DNA of 52,607 nt, from IMG/VR virus record IMGVR_UViG_3300020055_000026, positions 1 through 52,607 of that record; one strand, given 5' to 3'. The translations under genes were made by a program, and so were the position numbers. The stretch is from a virus. Within the stretch, counting starts at the first letter, position 1; every line of letters begins with the position of its first letter. This document shows, in pieces, positions 21,801 through 29,826 of the stretch. The notes beneath the pieces are model-generated. The model saw nothing but the letters and a program-made list of their open reading frames with translations. It was not told the DNA's origin and searched no databases.

Positions 21801-24800
21801 AGGAATGTTCAATATGTCAAACGAGCCTACAAGTAGTAGCTCAGTTTGGCGTGAGGTATTCAACATACAAGCTACATCATTAGGTTATCCTTCTGATAAA
21901 GTAAATGAAGGTATGGTTTATATCTATCAAAGATTTGGTGATAATTTTGTTTTAGATAAAATGCTTGTAGCCCCAAATCGTGAGAGTGATCAGTATTTTG
22001 GTTATAATGTAAAACTTCGTGATGTTGGAAATGATTTTTATAATGCATATGTGTTAGCTAAAGGGGCTGATGAGAGTTATGATAATCCAGGAAAACTATA
22101 TTTCTTAAAGCAAGGGGAAGATGACAGAGTCTTTTATAACTGGGACTATTCAAAAGATAAAAGATTTAGAGGAGAGTTTGACGAAACTCAATCCTATAAA
22201 GTTAGAGATATTGTTTATTTGGGCGATAAACTTTATAGCGCAAAAACAAATATTATTGCTTTGCCATTTGATATAGATAGATGGACAGAAATACAGGATG
22301 ATGAATATATTGATTATGTAGGATATATACCAAATGATTTGCCTTATAACATAACTGGCCCACTAGGAGTAAAGTTAGATAGAGATACATTATATGATTT
22401 TGGAACAGTGTATGATGTATCTATGGATGGCGAAGTCATAGCAGCATATATCAAGTATGCACTAGAACCAAATGTTATTGCTATTTACAGAAATTATGAA
22501 GGACGATATCTATGGGCTGAAAACATATACGCACCAACTAAAGATGCAGGATTTGGAGAAAGCATAGCCCTAAATGAAGATGGGAGTGTGTTAGTAGTTG
22601 GAGCACCGTTTGATGACTCAGTGGATCACGATCAAGGAAGAGTATATGTTTATAAAATGATAAACGGATCTTTTGAAATTATACAAGAGATTGAATGTCC
22701 AAATGATGAAGCATTAGAAATGTTTGGAACAACAGTAGATATATCAAAAGACTTTTTATCAGTTGGTGCTAAAAATGGCGAGGACGAAGTACCTACTACA
22801 ATTGATAGTGGCGTGACAACATTTGATTTAGGATTTACAAGATTTAGATTTGTAAAGAAAAATGTTGGGGTTGTTCATATGTACCAAAACTATTTGGGCA
22901 AATACATTTATGGTGAAACTGTAGGTTATGATTTGCTTAACGAATCAGCTTATGGTTTTGGTGAATATGCAATTTATAATAATAATCATTTATATGTAGG
23001 AATGCCAGAAACTTCTAGAAGTGAAAGCTCAGAAGGAATTATTGTAAACTATCATAAAACATCAGATTATTATCACACATTGAGAGAGCCAAAGCCAACT
23101 GTAGATGTTGATAAAATGAAGAGAGTGATTCTTTATAATATAAAAGAAAATAAAATTGTAAAATATTTAGATTATGTTGATCCGTTACAAGGTAAAATTC
23201 CAGGGATAGCGGATGAGAATTTGAGCTATAAGTTGTATTATGATCCTGCTAGATATAATGAAATATATAATCCATCTCTTCGGGCTATTTATAATAAAGA
23301 AAATAGCTGGGGCAAACAGCAAGTTGGACAATTATGGTGGGACCTAAATAATGCAAAATACTATCATCCTTATCAAGAAGATGTTACTTATAGCACAAAC
23401 TATTGGAGTAAAACTTTTGATACTAACTCTATCGATGTTTATGAGTGGGTTGAATCTGACATACTCCCATCCGCATGGGATCTATTAGCTGATACACTAG
23501 AGGGATTAGCATTAGGTATATCAGGACAATCTAGATATGGCGATCAAATATACGTTGAATTACAAGAGTATGATTCAATCGCGCAAATTTTTATAAAGAA
23601 ATATTACTTTTGGGTAAAAGATAAAAGAGTAATACCTAATGTTGAGGGCAGAACTATGCATTCATATAATGTTGCCCAACTAATACAAGATCCTGCGCAA
23701 TTTGGCTATCCGTTTGTAGCAATGATATCAGACTCAAGTTTTTCTGTATATAATGCTACACAATATTTAGAAGATCAAAATATAGCTATTAGCTTCCAGT
23801 ATTGGAATATTGAGGATCAAGATATTAATATTCATAATGAGTATCAGATTCTATCTGAAAATCTTGCTATTAGTATGCCACGCCGAGACATTGAAATGAA
23901 ATGGGTTGATAGCTTAGTAGGCTATGATAAGTTTGGTAGAACTGTTCCAGACCCAGCACTAGATCCAAAATATCGTTATGGGACACTAAATGAACCAAGA
24001 CAAGGATGGTTTGTAAATCGTATTGAGGCATTGAAGCAATTTGTTGAGAGACTTAACTATGTTCTCAAGCAACACCTCATAGTAGATAATAAATCGCTAA
24101 CTAAACTACATGAATATGATAAGCCACCTTTAAAAACATCAAACTTGTATGATATTGAAGTTGATTTGCGAGCAGATTTAGATCAGTATGGAACATCAAG
24201 ACTTGAGGAAGCAAAAGTAATACTAGATGTTGTAGACGGCAGAATTGATTCTGTTCTTATAACAAATCCAGGCAGAGGTTATTTTGTATCCCCATCATAT
24301 CATATTAAGAGCAGAGGACAAGATGCTATAATTGAATTTGATTTAAATTCTGTTGGATCACTAATCCGTGCTCATGTTATCAACGGTGGTAAAAATTATC
24401 ATGATGGTGCTGAGATAGAACTAAGACGATTTACAGCACTAGTTCGAAATGATGAGACTATAGAAGGCAAATGGGCACTGTATGAGCGAGATCGTAACGC
24501 AGATTCGTGGCGTAGAATACAAAGTCAAGGTTATGATGTTAGATTGTATTGGGATTATATAGATTGGTATAAAGCAGGATTTAGTGAGGTATCAGCAGTA
24601 AAGCATATTGTGCAGTATTCATATGAGTTACCAAGTGTAGAAGATTCAATAGGTGATCTTGTAAAAATTAATCATATTGGATCAGGCGGTTGGTTGTTGT
24701 TGCGAAAAATAGACAATCAGCTAAATGTAGATTATACTGTAAATTATGAAACTATTGGGCGTGAAAAAGGAACTATAGAATTTAAGTCCTCATTATATGA

Positions 24801-27800
24801 TCCGTTTGCTGGACTTGTAAATTTTGATATTATAAACTATGACATCAATTTTTATGATGGATTACCAAGCAAAGAAATTCGATATATAGCTCAAGCAATA
24901 AAAGAAGATATTTTTATAGATGATTTAGCAGTAGAATACAATAAACTATTTTTTGCCGCTATTCGTTATGTGCTAACAGAAGGAACTAATGTAGATTGGT
25001 TATTCAAAACATCATTTATTAGAGCCAAACACAATGTTGGAACATTGAGAGAAGATATTACATTCAATAATGATAACTTGTCTAGTTATCAAGATTATAT
25101 TAGTGAAGTAAAAGCATTCAAAGCAAAAATTAGGGAATATATTTCTTCATACGAAAAAACTGACTCCACTGTTAGTAGAATTACAGACTTTGACTTGCCT
25201 CCATATTATAGTCCAGAGCAAAAGAAGATTGTACCACATGCAATAAAAATATGGGATGATAACTTATTAGGGGCACAGTTTGTTGATACATATCCAAATA
25301 AAAATTGGTATGATAATAGTTCATATGTATTAACAGAGGTTCGTATTGTAGATCCGGGCTATGGTTATCAAAGCCCTCCACAAGTAGTGCTAACTGGAGG
25401 AGGTGGCAGCGGTGCTAAGATTAGGACTCATTTAGGATCTAACGGAATAGTACGATTAGCAGAGATTATAGATGAAGGCAAAGGCTATTATTCATTACCA
25501 AAGATTACTATTAACGGATCGCTTGAAGAAGGCGGGCGTCCTGTAATATTGAGTGTAAAGATTGGCAGAGCACTACCAAGAAGTCTCAAAACAGATATTA
25601 AGTTTGATAGAATTACAGGAAAATATTTTATTACAGAATTAGAAGAAACTGATAATATTATATCTTCAGGATCGCAATATGTATTTGATTTAACTTGGCC
25701 TATGAATTTGCGTAGGGGTTTTACTAAAGTTTACGTAGATGATAATGCTTTGCTTACAAGCCAATTTACATACAAAAATGTTTTGGATACAAGTAAGAGC
25801 TATGACAGGTATCACGGACAAGTTACATTTACAGTGCCTGCCCCAAAATATTCAAAAATAAGAATAGAATATATTAAAGACGCAGAATTACTTTCAGCAG
25901 CAGACAGAGTTAATTTATACTACGAGCCAGAGGTTGGACAGTTTGGAAAAGATTTGTCGCAGCTAATGGACGGAGTTGATTATGGAGGAGTTGAAGTAAA
26001 AGCATTTGACTTTGGAAATAAAGTTGGGTGGGATACTGAGAATTGGTATGATACATCTTGGGATTCATATGATTTGACATTTACAGATCAGTCTTTCAAA
26101 GTTATTCCTAATATACTGCTTTTCCCGCAGCTAGGATATAAACTTTGGATTAATTGGGGACTTGTTGGTAGAGATATAAATTTTGCTAAAGATCCTCTAA
26201 ATCTTCCTGCTATGGCAAGCCCAAGTTTTATCAATATTTACAACAAAGGTAGCCAGTTTGAAATGGCAGATTTGATCCATGGCGAGGATGTTCAAAAATA
26301 TGCTTTGGGAACACTAACAGATCCAGATGCGTTGAGCGTGATAGACAATTATCTAATACCTAGATTTGGTGAGCTAACAGCAGATGAGATTGACGAACTT
26401 ATCAAAGATGGATTGCTAAAAGAGATTGCTTTTGAAGCACAGCAGCCATTAGAAAATGGTGAGATATATAATGTTTATTACAACGGCATACGGATTGATG
26501 ATGAGCAATATGGAACTGGCAATGAGACAAATCCAAACGCCAAAATAAAAACTATTACAGGTGATGGAACAAATATTAAGATTTTGTTAAGAGATGTTGG
26601 TATTGATCCAGAAGTAGATGATATGTTTGTGTTACGCAAGCCTTCATCTGATGGTAGCTTCCTCCCAAGTGAGTTTGATTATGATACTATGCTATCTGGT
26701 GGTAGTTTGACATACGCTAATGCTAAAGGTATTACTGCAGAAGAGATTGTAGTAGATGGTGATAATTTTATTACACCAATGACTAGCAAAGGACCAGAGG
26801 AGCAAGTGCCAGGACACTTGGTTGATACACTAGACATTACAGTATTTGAACGTCCTACGCCAGGCGTTAGCACAATCACTAGCCGCAACTTTACTACAGA
26901 CGGCACAAATAAAATTTATCCAATAGGTGTGTCTCCTCTAACAGAACACTCACTCATGGTAAAAGTAGATGGGAAGCTGAAGAAAGTAAAAACAGATTAT
27001 AAAATAAACTCAGCGGATCAAACAATAGAATTTACAAGAAAGCCTAGAGCAGGAAGAAAAGTAAGTCTTATTACATTAGATTACAGCGGCACTGATATTT
27101 TAGATGTAGATACTATTATAGCTGATGGAGTATCAGTAGGTTATTACATTAATGTTAGATGGAGTGAGGACTTATCAAGCCAAGTGTCTGTAAATGCTGA
27201 GAATCAAGATTATACACTAGTAAAATCAGATGACTCATCTTACCCAACGCCAGACAATGTAGTTATACAGTTTGCACTTCCTCCACCTAAAGGATCTATT
27301 ATACGCTACGCAATATTCAAAGGCGATGAAGGAAAATATAGTACAGTAACAGTTGATACATTTACAGCAGATGGATCTTCAATTGAATATCAGCTATCAC
27401 AAATACCAGAGCAGCAAGAGCCAACAGAATGGTACACAATGGTATTGCTAAATGGAGATTTACTAAATCCAGGTTATGTTGAGACTATTACGCTAACAGA
27501 TGCTAGGGAATATAAGTTGAAGTTATATCAAGTTCCACTATCCTCAGTTGATGTAAAGCAAATGCGAGTATTCCTAAATGATCACGAGTTGGAAAATATT
27601 AAGGAATGGAGATATAGTTCATTAGAAGAAATTGATCCATTGCTACACCCAGATCAACAAGCAGGAAGCCTAATACAATTACAACGTGGAACTGGGCAAC
27701 CTGGTGACATAATGAAAGTGTATGTAACAGGACAAGAGCATCATGTAAAAGACGCAGTAAGCTCAGGTGGTGATTATAGGTATGGATATTTTGATAAGTT

Positions 27801-29202
27801 TGGAGAGTTTGTAAAAACGCCAGGCATACTTTATATTAACAAGCCGCATAACGCAGGTGATGAAATTATGGTATATCAATTTAGCAACCATGATAGCCAA
27901 GGGATTGATTGGCAATCCTTCGACATTGAGGAGCGGACAGCATTACGACAAGGCTACATAGAAAGCTCAGCAGTGTTTATCGTTCCACACCCCACCTCAG
28001 ATATTACTTTGGATTTTGAGCTGGAGTACGGGTCCTTATATAGCGTCACACTAAACGATATTCGCATTGATGACATAAACTATGGATCAGACGACCCAGT
28101 AACAAACCCATTCGCAAAAATCAAACCAATAGAAGGCGATGGCACTAACATACTGCACCTACCAGATATTGGACCGTTCATCAAAGAGAACGATTTTATG
28201 AGGATTGAGAAAATAGGAGCTGAGATGATACACGATGCTAGTTCAAAAGATTGGTATGAGTTTAGATTGATGCAGAATGGATTTATCCCACTTAATAAGC
28301 CAGCTATTGAGGTATATTATGTTTGGGTAGCAGTAAATGGTAAACTATTAGCACCAAGTGTAGATTATCGCTTGACAAATGATAAAAAATATATTAAACT
28401 AGCAAAGAACTTGCTCATAGGCGATAATGTTCAGACAATACATTTTAGTAATCGTCCGCAGTCAGGAAAACTTGGATGGAGGCAGTTTAAGGATGTTCTT
28501 AATAGAACTCATTATATGATTATTGATGGAACAAAAAATATCGAGCTAGCACAAGATTTGCATTGGAATGATAAGACAGTAGAGCTTGTTGATGCTTCTC
28601 ATTTGCCAGATCCAGGCAAAGGCGCAAAAAATCCAGGCGTAGTGTTTATCAATAAAGAGAGAGTTGAATACTTTGAGCGTGTAAATAATAGGCTACAACA
28701 GTTGCGTCGAGGAACATTAGGAACAGGAGTCAATGCTGTTGTTCCTGCTGGAACTGAGATTTATAATGGCTCAGTGACAATGATGTTGCCTTACAAGGAT
28801 GAAACAAAAACGTTAACACATATAGCAGATGGGATATCTAATGAGTATGAATTAGATTTTGTTCCTAACAGTGTAAATGAGTTTGAAGTATATGTAGCTG
28901 GAATACGGTTGCGTAAAACACCTTTAGAGTCATATCAACTCAACAGTGATTTACGAAAACAATATGCTAAAGACGGACAGCTAGTAGCACAAGATTCTCC
29001 TGAAGGTGATGTAACATTGCCTCCAGAGTTTGCAGTAGATGGCAATAAGTTAATATTGTTACATACTCCTGAGAAAAATCAACACATTCATATAATAAGA
29101 AAGCTAGGTGCTCCTTGGACAGAAAAAGGAAAGGCACTAGGCGAGAGCGAGACCCTAATAGCAAGAATGATCAAGTCTGCACAGGTGGATCTGCCTAGAT
29201 AA
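12868..29202 (+). CDS. giant virion structural protein, 5444 residues, in the gp7 position
   Basis: Seen: one uninterrupted frame of 16.3 kb with an AAGG site before the ATG. The first 150 residues (LPRFFRTDFNKKFLNATLDQ, LTPGKVEKLNGYYGR, YYTWSPQIDWDKF) are a compact start domain. Four chitin/cellulose-binding-like segments (pattern Y..GD.V.Y....Y.A......W) occur near residues 1578, 1837, 2354 and 3103. FG-GAP/integrin-alpha-like segments (FG..[VI]..D..G..[VL].VGAP) occur at about 2265-2347 and 3042-3382. Gly-rich 'G.GY..P' segments occur near 3791-3855 and 4156-4222. The last 900 residues consist of repeated DGT/beta-sandwich units, including a duplicated segment (4531-4591 and 5055-5115). 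Context: it follows gp6, where T4 has gp7 (1032 residues) and gp8, so it probably replaces peripheral wedge proteins and adds host-contact arms. No protease or lytic motif was recognised. The structural role is firm; domain names are by eye. Confidence 0.8.
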   Translation: MALDNEQNEPSLPGGDGSYRRESSNHLPRFFRTDFNKKFLNATLDQMLTPGKVEKLNGYYGRKNAKAYKSDDSYIADVTANRENYQFEPVTVIKDGVGNVDFYSDYNDYINTIDILKGNISDHSKLNEQEYYTWSPQIDWDKFINFREYYWMPLGPELVTVVGQTKEIESTYDIKIKEEDENSAYVFTPNGFTTNPTFTLYRGQTYRFEIDVPNFPIAFVTRISFVPGKATLIEAFEGERRPGVYDYLYYDQDVERYDAGGWLIPPREGSFTEEEQENASLLYRNGMTFYDENGNENPNIVFVENGVIEFKVPETAPDVLYYISKDDANVSGMIKIQDIIEATEIDVEKEIIGKKDYKTTGGWNLSNGMKLEFAGDVFPTKYGEGEWYVEGVGERIELINRDDLELNSLFVDNFEVEFDDVPFDYFPFSEAMGYPRKKDYIVINRGSKDGNAWSKHNRWFHIDVIEKSLELNGLYPTVDQNLRARRPIIEFDAGLHLHKFGTYNKKPVDLVDTYTKDAFSTIEGSVGYNIDETDVTDGMRILFIADTDKLVRNKIFKVKFIVVNNSRQITLLEESDTDPLLNETVLITKGKTEKGKFYYYDGIAWKEGQAKKDVNQPPLFALYSYDDISYVDPIHFKDSQFQGNKIFSYKVGTGTDDNELGFPLSYQNISNSGDILFSFDLVNEEFIHTRDNQFSLQKTETAFLRKYVDRETYHIHNGWVKASKDANQNVIRQFIATGLGTDFPIDVYDDLSFVNDAWLRVYLNNKLQVFETDFTTITNVNGNPYVRFLKQLKDGDVVQLKTRSNKPKNENGYYEIPYSLERNPKNENIKEFTLGEVIDHVVTIAEEDDRFLGNFPGNSNLRDLGPTSHYGRKFLKHSAPFNIAAYHLMDTDSNVLESIHFASKEYAKFKRLFLETSENLGYDGPIKQHVDKIMEEIVRDKTDNMPFYFSDMIPITGSIVNTEEIFDEDQEYFALSEIYDLEIPSYKAVQIYLNGKQLIYKRDYEFNDEGFVRVFAKKKSRDIIEIYEYQNTVGCYVPPTPTKLGLYPKYEPQFYIDDTVQVVPYFDITGPFKVYAKAAPGYPGDDKVGWFYPLYTAIDDVKLKDTELGGNGEFTVHRFGGMQTTFFMPKSDQHIAAQDHNGYEEWTEGQAVIQGHDGSIVAAFKDYRDELILELEKRIYNNLKINYNPKLFDIHGIREGLYRKTGIPKKDVDTAMIGEFLSWAKLINRTYTDHIYYDKENTFTFNYHNTRFLNGEKLSGWWREAFRYAFDTDRPHTHPWEMLGFTVKPKWWAEQYGEAPYTSNNFLMWEDIEKGIIRQPRFKIDKRFVRPGLRKNLPVDAHGVLLSPSSSNLIKSYEYDDIDSSFVFGDGGPVESAWKRSSEYPFSLLKACILNRPLKTFATAYDRIRQIRNNADQIVYSEIQQPLQLSKIAFPSSVNSPSNVITSGLINYIVEYRSVLTQAQYDKYKSDLSRITNQLSFKIGGYTDKSKFKLILDSRSPLNEGNIFIPSENYTVSLGSSYPVQEFMYSGVIIEKQPEGFYVRGYDTQNPSFSYHKPNKRDSDTWINVGGITVPYLYWGEGKIYSIDTIVKFDSNYWRCGVTHRSTAEFDVDKFHKLPVLPTIGGVDAQIRKTYEYQISHLDYGSLLTSHQDVVDFLLGYGEYLKNIGFEFSVFNDSAYELSDWLYAAKQYLFWVTQSWDAGALITLSPGAEMIKFKNNFSTVSNVFDTSSGYSVLRADGTPLKNKYLKILRDRDNVFTMRTSNTRSGIYAVRIPIVLKEHVVLIDNKTIFNDVIYDMPAGYRQERIKVLGYRTDGWNGSLNIPGFIYDAARVTDWKEWQDYAVGDMVKYKEFYYSANTKIVGSTSFKSEDWTRLADKPEPKLYANFDYRVEQFGDFYDLDSDNLDTEQQRMAQHLIGYQKRKYLQNIINNEVSQYKFYQGMLQEKGTRNSLTKLFDVLSGTDTDSLEFYEEWAIKNGQYGAVAGFDEVEYILDETKFRLVPQPVLLTDNASGKETDLIYRIQSHETYLKPQKYNHKPFPTKCVIDTFTKNSGYVYVKDVDYTLFRYTQLVDLNTADIKQDDYVWVGNTNDDDWGVYRYSIYPTKIEKIWTSEEKKDHFLVSLPKIPHDIEENDVIGITKVQNIEYEEHEDSTVKTIFTDHPSADGFYKVTNKSLNVLELETTSDKLANIAAITDPSVTGLISVFKLVRYDGVLDISNTPEEELLPKSKFWVDNAHEDKWAVVEKLDNIEISKPIVNPTDGYDYKFGATMAVNKNNTLMVTGAPYEGDGKVYIFTRASQVRDWQLAEVLEPSYPSVASANQGYGFSVDIDPNGKYVIVGAPFASNIKTNSVGLFDEDVIYTAGQIVEHNGSFWQAIVDVFRASEKIKFQSFVNTSQDLVDYDLDDDDDPPINYILTGDYPLDRIHTDHFLLRLPDQMYKGVQTGDQIKLKWNTLTNANQTQIELTAREPFNGEVGGLTSADIDGWHTVEFKIDVILYIKNLLGSPNIDDIVSSETGVGRVAYFRNETGYATIYINEVVGNFEATGTLMRNEDVIGDYDLAAPNNSDNFNISENYGGYVFVKSPNLLTVGFTTVEYGRGLVIVDADVHNDPSPRTAEYYNILDYIPSTTYGDNTEISMIRTLSCQGTMLVNAGLFSDDPIQLPYYGVRGPKVLTDKLSKGDKLSTYFNTLKKTVTVLKVRNTRFTLPPEIFEGEILTQAGTGATATVFSDKVEIAAETTDPANPIYDIQVIWLSPIAKFNKADELFGSRSGQLYIRPVFEPVEGPLTKLSEIGIPDRFNNNSNSTEVWDLWDGFIDYSEEFYSYEGLPYVPKSVYVYNGFGDFNDTGITPHVIRQPSTGATAEVMYLQRLSEKTLRAYVKNVTGQWTVGTKYDDEQEIEMVARPGEVDVWARRNIFDIPRTMGHVIRTSLGYESEGVGKMIIFRDPTNLPIIIDEDTGLQKEELSGYEYWFYWNREVEGMFNMSNEPTSSSSVWREVFNIQATSLGYPSDKVNEGMVYIYQRFGDNFVLDKMLVAPNRESDQYFGYNVKLRDVGNDFYNAYVLAKGADESYDNPGKLYFLKQGEDDRVFYNWDYSKDKRFRGEFDETQSYKVRDIVYLGDKLYSAKTNIIALPFDIDRWTEIQDDEYIDYVGYIPNDLPYNITGPLGVKLDRDTLYDFGTVYDVSMDGEVIAAYIKYALEPNVIAIYRNYEGRYLWAENIYAPTKDAGFGESIALNEDGSVLVVGAPFDDSVDHDQGRVYVYKMINGSFEIIQEIECPNDEALEMFGTTVDISKDFLSVGAKNGEDEVPTTIDSGVTTFDLGFTRFRFVKKNVGVVHMYQNYLGKYIYGETVGYDLLNESAYGFGEYAIYNNNHLYVGMPETSRSESSEGIIVNYHKTSDYYHTLREPKPTVDVDKMKRVILYNIKENKIVKYLDYVDPLQGKIPGIADENLSYKLYYDPARYNEIYNPSLRAIYNKENSWGKQQVGQLWWDLNNAKYYHPYQEDVTYSTNYWSKTFDTNSIDVYEWVESDILPSAWDLLADTLEGLALGISGQSRYGDQIYVELQEYDSIAQIFIKKYYFWVKDKRVIPNVEGRTMHSYNVAQLIQDPAQFGYPFVAMISDSSFSVYNATQYLEDQNIAISFQYWNIEDQDINIHNEYQILSENLAISMPRRDIEMKWVDSLVGYDKFGRTVPDPALDPKYRYGTLNEPRQGWFVNRIEALKQFVERLNYVLKQHLIVDNKSLTKLHEYDKPPLKTSNLYDIEVDLRADLDQYGTSRLEEAKVILDVVDGRIDSVLITNPGRGYFVSPSYHIKSRGQDAIIEFDLNSVGSLIRAHVINGGKNYHDGAEIELRRFTALVRNDETIEGKWALYERDRNADSWRRIQSQGYDVRLYWDYIDWYKAGFSEVSAVKHIVQYSYELPSVEDSIGDLVKINHIGSGGWLLLRKIDNQLNVDYTVNYETIGREKGTIEFKSSLYDPFAGLVNFDIINYDINFYDGLPSKEIRYIAQAIKEDIFIDDLAVEYNKLFFAAIRYVLTEGTNVDWLFKTSFIRAKHNVGTLREDITFNNDNLSSYQDYISEVKAFKAKIREYISSYEKTDSTVSRITDFDLPPYYSPEQKKIVPHAIKIWDDNLLGAQFVDTYPNKNWYDNSSYVLTEVRIVDPGYGYQSPPQVVLTGGGGSGAKIRTHLGSNGIVRLAEIIDEGKGYYSLPKITINGSLEEGGRPVILSVKIGRALPRSLKTDIKFDRITGKYFITELEETDNIISSGSQYVFDLTWPMNLRRGFTKVYVDDNALLTSQFTYKNVLDTSKSYDRYHGQVTFTVPAPKYSKIRIEYIKDAELLSAADRVNLYYEPEVGQFGKDLSQLMDGVDYGGVEVKAFDFGNKVGWDTENWYDTSWDSYDLTFTDQSFKVIPNILLFPQLGYKLWINWGLVGRDINFAKDPLNLPAMASPSFINIYNKGSQFEMADLIHGEDVQKYALGTLTDPDALSVIDNYLIPRFGELTADEIDELIKDGLLKEIAFEAQQPLENGEIYNVYYNGIRIDDEQYGTGNETNPNAKIKTITGDGTNIKILLRDVGIDPEVDDMFVLRKPSSDGSFLPSEFDYDTMLSGGSLTYANAKGITAEEIVVDGDNFITPMTSKGPEEQVPGHLVDTLDITVFERPTPGVSTITSRNFTTDGTNKIYPIGVSPLTEHSLMVKVDGKLKKVKTDYKINSADQTIEFTRKPRAGRKVSLITLDYSGTDILDVDTIIADGVSVGYYINVRWSEDLSSQVSVNAENQDYTLVKSDDSSYPTPDNVVIQFALPPPKGSIIRYAIFKGDEGKYSTVTVDTFTADGSSIEYQLSQIPEQQEPTEWYTMVLLNGDLLNPGYVETITLTDAREYKLKLYQVPLSSVDVKQMRVFLNDHELENIKEWRYSSLEEIDPLLHPDQQAGSLIQLQRGTGQPGDIMKVYVTGQEHHVKDAVSSGGDYRYGYFDKFGEFVKTPGILYINKPHNAGDEIMVYQFSNHDSQGIDWQSFDIEERTALRQGYIESSAVFIVPHPTSDITLDFELEYGSLYSVTLNDIRIDDINYGSDDPVTNPFAKIKPIEGDGTNILHLPDIGPFIKENDFMRIEKIGAEMIHDASSKDWYEFRLMQNGFIPLNKPAIEVYYVWVAVNGKLLAPSVDYRLTNDKKYIKLAKNLLIGDNVQTIHFSNRPQSGKLGWRQFKDVLNRTHYMIIDGTKNIELAQDLHWNDKTVELVDASHLPDPGKGAKNPGVVFINKERVEYFERVNNRLQQLRRGTLGTGVNAVVPAGTEIYNGSVTMMLPYKDETKTLTHIADGISNEYELDFVPNSVNEFEVYVAGIRLRKTPLESYQLNSDLRKQYAKDGQLVAQDSPEGDVTLPPEFAVDGNKLILLHTPEKNQHIHIIRKLGAPWTEKGKALGESETLIARMIKSAQVDLPR
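26458..26640 (+). repeat. internal duplication in the giant protein, copy 1
   Basis: Codes for residues 4531-4591, with IRIDD, a NPNAKIK segment, then GDGTNIK and a V(D)DMFVLRK end. The same order is found 524 residues later. The two are clearly alignable at protein level but diverged at DNA level. Confidence 0.75.
28030..28212 (+). repeat. internal duplication in the giant protein, copy 2
   Basis: Codes for residues 5055-5115, with IRIDD, NPFAKIK, GDGTNIL and NDFMRIEK in the same spacing as copy 1. This copy sits in a patch of higher GC (about 27,890-28,150) than the surrounding gene. Confidence 0.75.
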
Positions 29203-29205
29203 ATA
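29198..29205 (+). promoter_or_regulatory. candidate late promoter before the 200-residue structural gene
   Basis: GATAAATA overlaps the stop codon of the giant gene and lies 17 bases before the next ATG. This matches the NATAAATA late core and the spacing seen before gp6 and the first YGYGQ gene. Confidence 0.5.
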
Positions 29206-29222
29206 AAATAACGGGATATAAT

Positions 29223-29825
29223 ATGAAAGACAACAGTGGAATATTAGTTGAAGGATATATCAAAATTTATGATCCAGAAACTGAGCAAGTATTTATAGAT
29301 AAAAGAAATGCTATTCATTATGAGAATATGAGTATAGCACTTGCTCAAAGTTTAAGTAACGCAGGATCAGGTTTTATATATTCTATGAGTTTTGGTAATG
29401 GAGGAACAAGTGTTGACCCAACAGGAATTATTACCTATCTTACTCCAAATTCTACAGGAGTTAATGCGTCTCTTTACAATGAGACTTACTCAAAAGTAGT
29501 AGATGATAGAAGCATTAATAATACAGATCCATATAGAAATAAAACAGAAGTAAGGCATGTTAGTGGCACAAATTATACAGATGTGCTTGTAACTTGTTTG
29601 TTAGATTATGGCGAGCCTGCAGGGCAAGATGCTTTTGATACAGCATCTGATAATAATAATTTATTTGTATTTGATGAACTAGGCTTACGAAGTTGGAATC
29701 CAGATGGGCAAGGACTACTTATTACTCATGTATTATTCCACCCAGTACAAAAAAGTCTAAACAGATTGATTCAAATTGATTATACAGTGAGAGTACAAAG
29801 TCTCTCAGGATTGATAGGAGAGTAA
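29223..29825 (+). CDS. virion structural protein, baseplate-associated (function not resolved)
   Basis: Seen: 200 residues, mostly beta and turn, beginning GILVEGYIKIYDPETEQVF and containing SMSFGNGG (about 55-62) and a C-terminal RLIQIDYTVRVQSL strand. This start and the FGNGG turn are typical of small baseplate or tail-tip proteins in marine T4-like phages, though I cannot match it to a T4 protein. It occupies the gp8/gp9 position between the giant protein and the fibres, and is one base before the first fibre gene, so it may link fibres to the baseplate. No signal peptide or membrane segment. A late promoter precedes it. Confidence 0.6.
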   Translation: MKDNSGILVEGYIKIYDPETEQVFIDKRNAIHYENMSIALAQSLSNAGSGFIYSMSFGNGGTSVDPTGIITYLTPNSTGVNASLYNETYSKVVDDRSINNTDPYRNKTEVRHVSGTNYTDVLVTCLLDYGEPAGQDAFDTASDNNNLFVFDELGLRSWNPDGQGLLITHVLFHPVQKSLNRLIQIDYTVRVQSLSGLIGE

Positions 29826-29826
29826 T

